Shown here piece by piece: positions 6,057-6,158 of a stretch of DNA of 6,158 nt. Origin of the DNA: UBA7985 sp049612785. GTDB lineage: Bacteria; Pseudomonadota; Alphaproteobacteria; UBA7985. The notes beneath the pieces were generated by a model. The model was not told where the DNA came from and did no database searches. It saw nothing but the letters and a program-made list of their open reading frames with translations. How positions within the stretch are numbered: the stretch's first letter is position 1; every line of letters starts with the position of its first letter. Made by a program: the position numbers and the translations under genes. The DNA lies in contig JBMZBW010000136.1 of the NCBI GenBank assembly GCA_049612785.1, positions 1 through 6,158 on the forward strand, given 5' to 3'.

Positions 6057-6061
6057 GGAGG
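6057..6061 (+). promoter_or_regulatory. Ribosome binding site of the LysR gene
   Basis: GGAGG lies 12 nt before the ATG at 6074 and 9 nt before an in-frame TTG at 6071. Spacing slightly favours TTG and codon preference favours ATG; the two products differ by a single residue. Confidence 0.6.
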
Positions 6062-6073
6062 AAATAACCCTTG

Positions 6074-6158
6074 ATGGAACGATGGACCGAATTACGCACG
6101 GCGCTGTATGTCGCAAAACTGGGAACCGTGAGCGCTGCTTCTGACGCGCTGGACATTC
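6074..6158 (+). CDS. LysR-type transcriptional regulator, N-terminal 28 residues, runs off right edge
   Basis: The frame begins MERWTELRTALYVAKLGTVS and continues SAASDALDI to the window end. This is the opening of a LysR winged helix-turn-helix: helix 1 with the LYVAKLGTVSAA pattern (the common form is FxxVAexGSfsaAA), followed by the start of helix 2. About 270 residues, including the recognition helix and the effector-binding domain, lie outside the window. It is divergent from the exported-protein gene and about 1.2 kb from the carboxylase start, so which promoter it controls is unclear; LysR proteins often act on the adjacent divergent gene. Identification rests on a short segment but the pattern is characteristic. 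Confidence 0.8.
   Translation, partial: MERWTELRTALYVAKLGTVSAASDALDI

Larger units (their letters stand above)
5698..6073. other. Divergent intergenic region of 376 bp with no convincing gene
   Basis: The stretch separates the exported-protein gene from the plus-strand LysR gene and should hold promoters for both. I see no coding sequence resembling a known protein and no tRNA. Structure present: an inverted pair TTTGCAG (5846-5852) and CTGCAAA (5874-5880) enclosing the perfect palindrome GGACGTCC (5861-5868); an inverted pair GTGCGT (5903-5908) and ACGCAC (5935-5940); and AGATTGTGCG occurring twice (5898-5907 and 6017-6026). No promoter pair with good -35 and -10 boxes could be assigned on either strand. 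TTGACA at 5784-5789 has no matching -10. Confidence 0.6.

Noticed and set aside
5895..6156. Minus-strand frames of 73 and 75 codons opposite the LysR start
   Set aside because: They overlap the clear LysR N-terminus and its ribosome binding site and look like neither each other nor any known protein.
1..6158. CRISPR arrays, insertion sequences, tRNA genes, phage or toxin-antitoxin modules
   Set aside because: No regularly spaced repeats, transposase or integrase motifs, cloverleaf sequences or toxin-like small genes were found on reading both strands.

Overview
The window looks like chromosome of an alphaproteobacterium, most plausibly of the Rhodobacterales or a relative. The reasons are the moderately high GC content, the tightly overlapping operon, and the style of the UreD and LysR N-termini. 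This placement is my inference; no rRNA or other phylogenetic marker is present. All genes except the last partial one lie on the minus strand.

Layout from right to left along the minus strand. At the right edge, on the plus strand, is the first 28 codons of a LysR-type transcriptional regulator (from 6074). A gene-free stretch of about 376 bp (5698-6073) separates it from a divergent gene. That gene (5697-5101) encodes a small exported protein made of two copies of an immunoglobulin-like repeat, and it ends at a textbook rho-independent terminator (5022-5058). Next comes a three-gene operon. It has a candidate promoter with a perfect 15-bp inverted repeat at about 4981-5012 and a leader of roughly 100 nt. 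The genes are the carboxyltransferase (beta) subunit of a biotin-dependent acyl-CoA carboxylase (4870-3248), its biotin carboxylase/biotin carrier (alpha) subunit (3239-1218), and a DinB/maleylpyruvate-isomerase-like metal protein of the TIGR03084 type (1221-415). The operon closes with an AT-rich hairpin plus T-run (361-387). At the left edge is the start of ureD (288-1), the urease accessory gene, with its own ribosome binding site; it continues outside the window.

How the genes work together. The alpha and beta subunits have all the expected catalytic elements and should form an alpha6beta6-type enzyme of the methylcrotonyl-CoA/geranyl-CoA carboxylase class, carboxylating an alpha,beta-unsaturated branched acyl-CoA. 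The third gene overlaps alpha by 4 bp (ATGA), so it is probably made with the carboxylase and acts in the same pathway. The substrate cannot be fixed from this window. One active-site position is Ala where methylcrotonyl-CoA carboxylase has Phe, which hints at a larger acyl chain, as in acyclic terpene (Atu-like) or related catabolism. The other genes of a leucine or terpene pathway are not in view. The most interesting question is what a mycothiol-isomerase-like protein does with an acyl-CoA carboxylase in an organism unlikely to make mycothiol. ureD and the exported protein appear to be independent transcription units.
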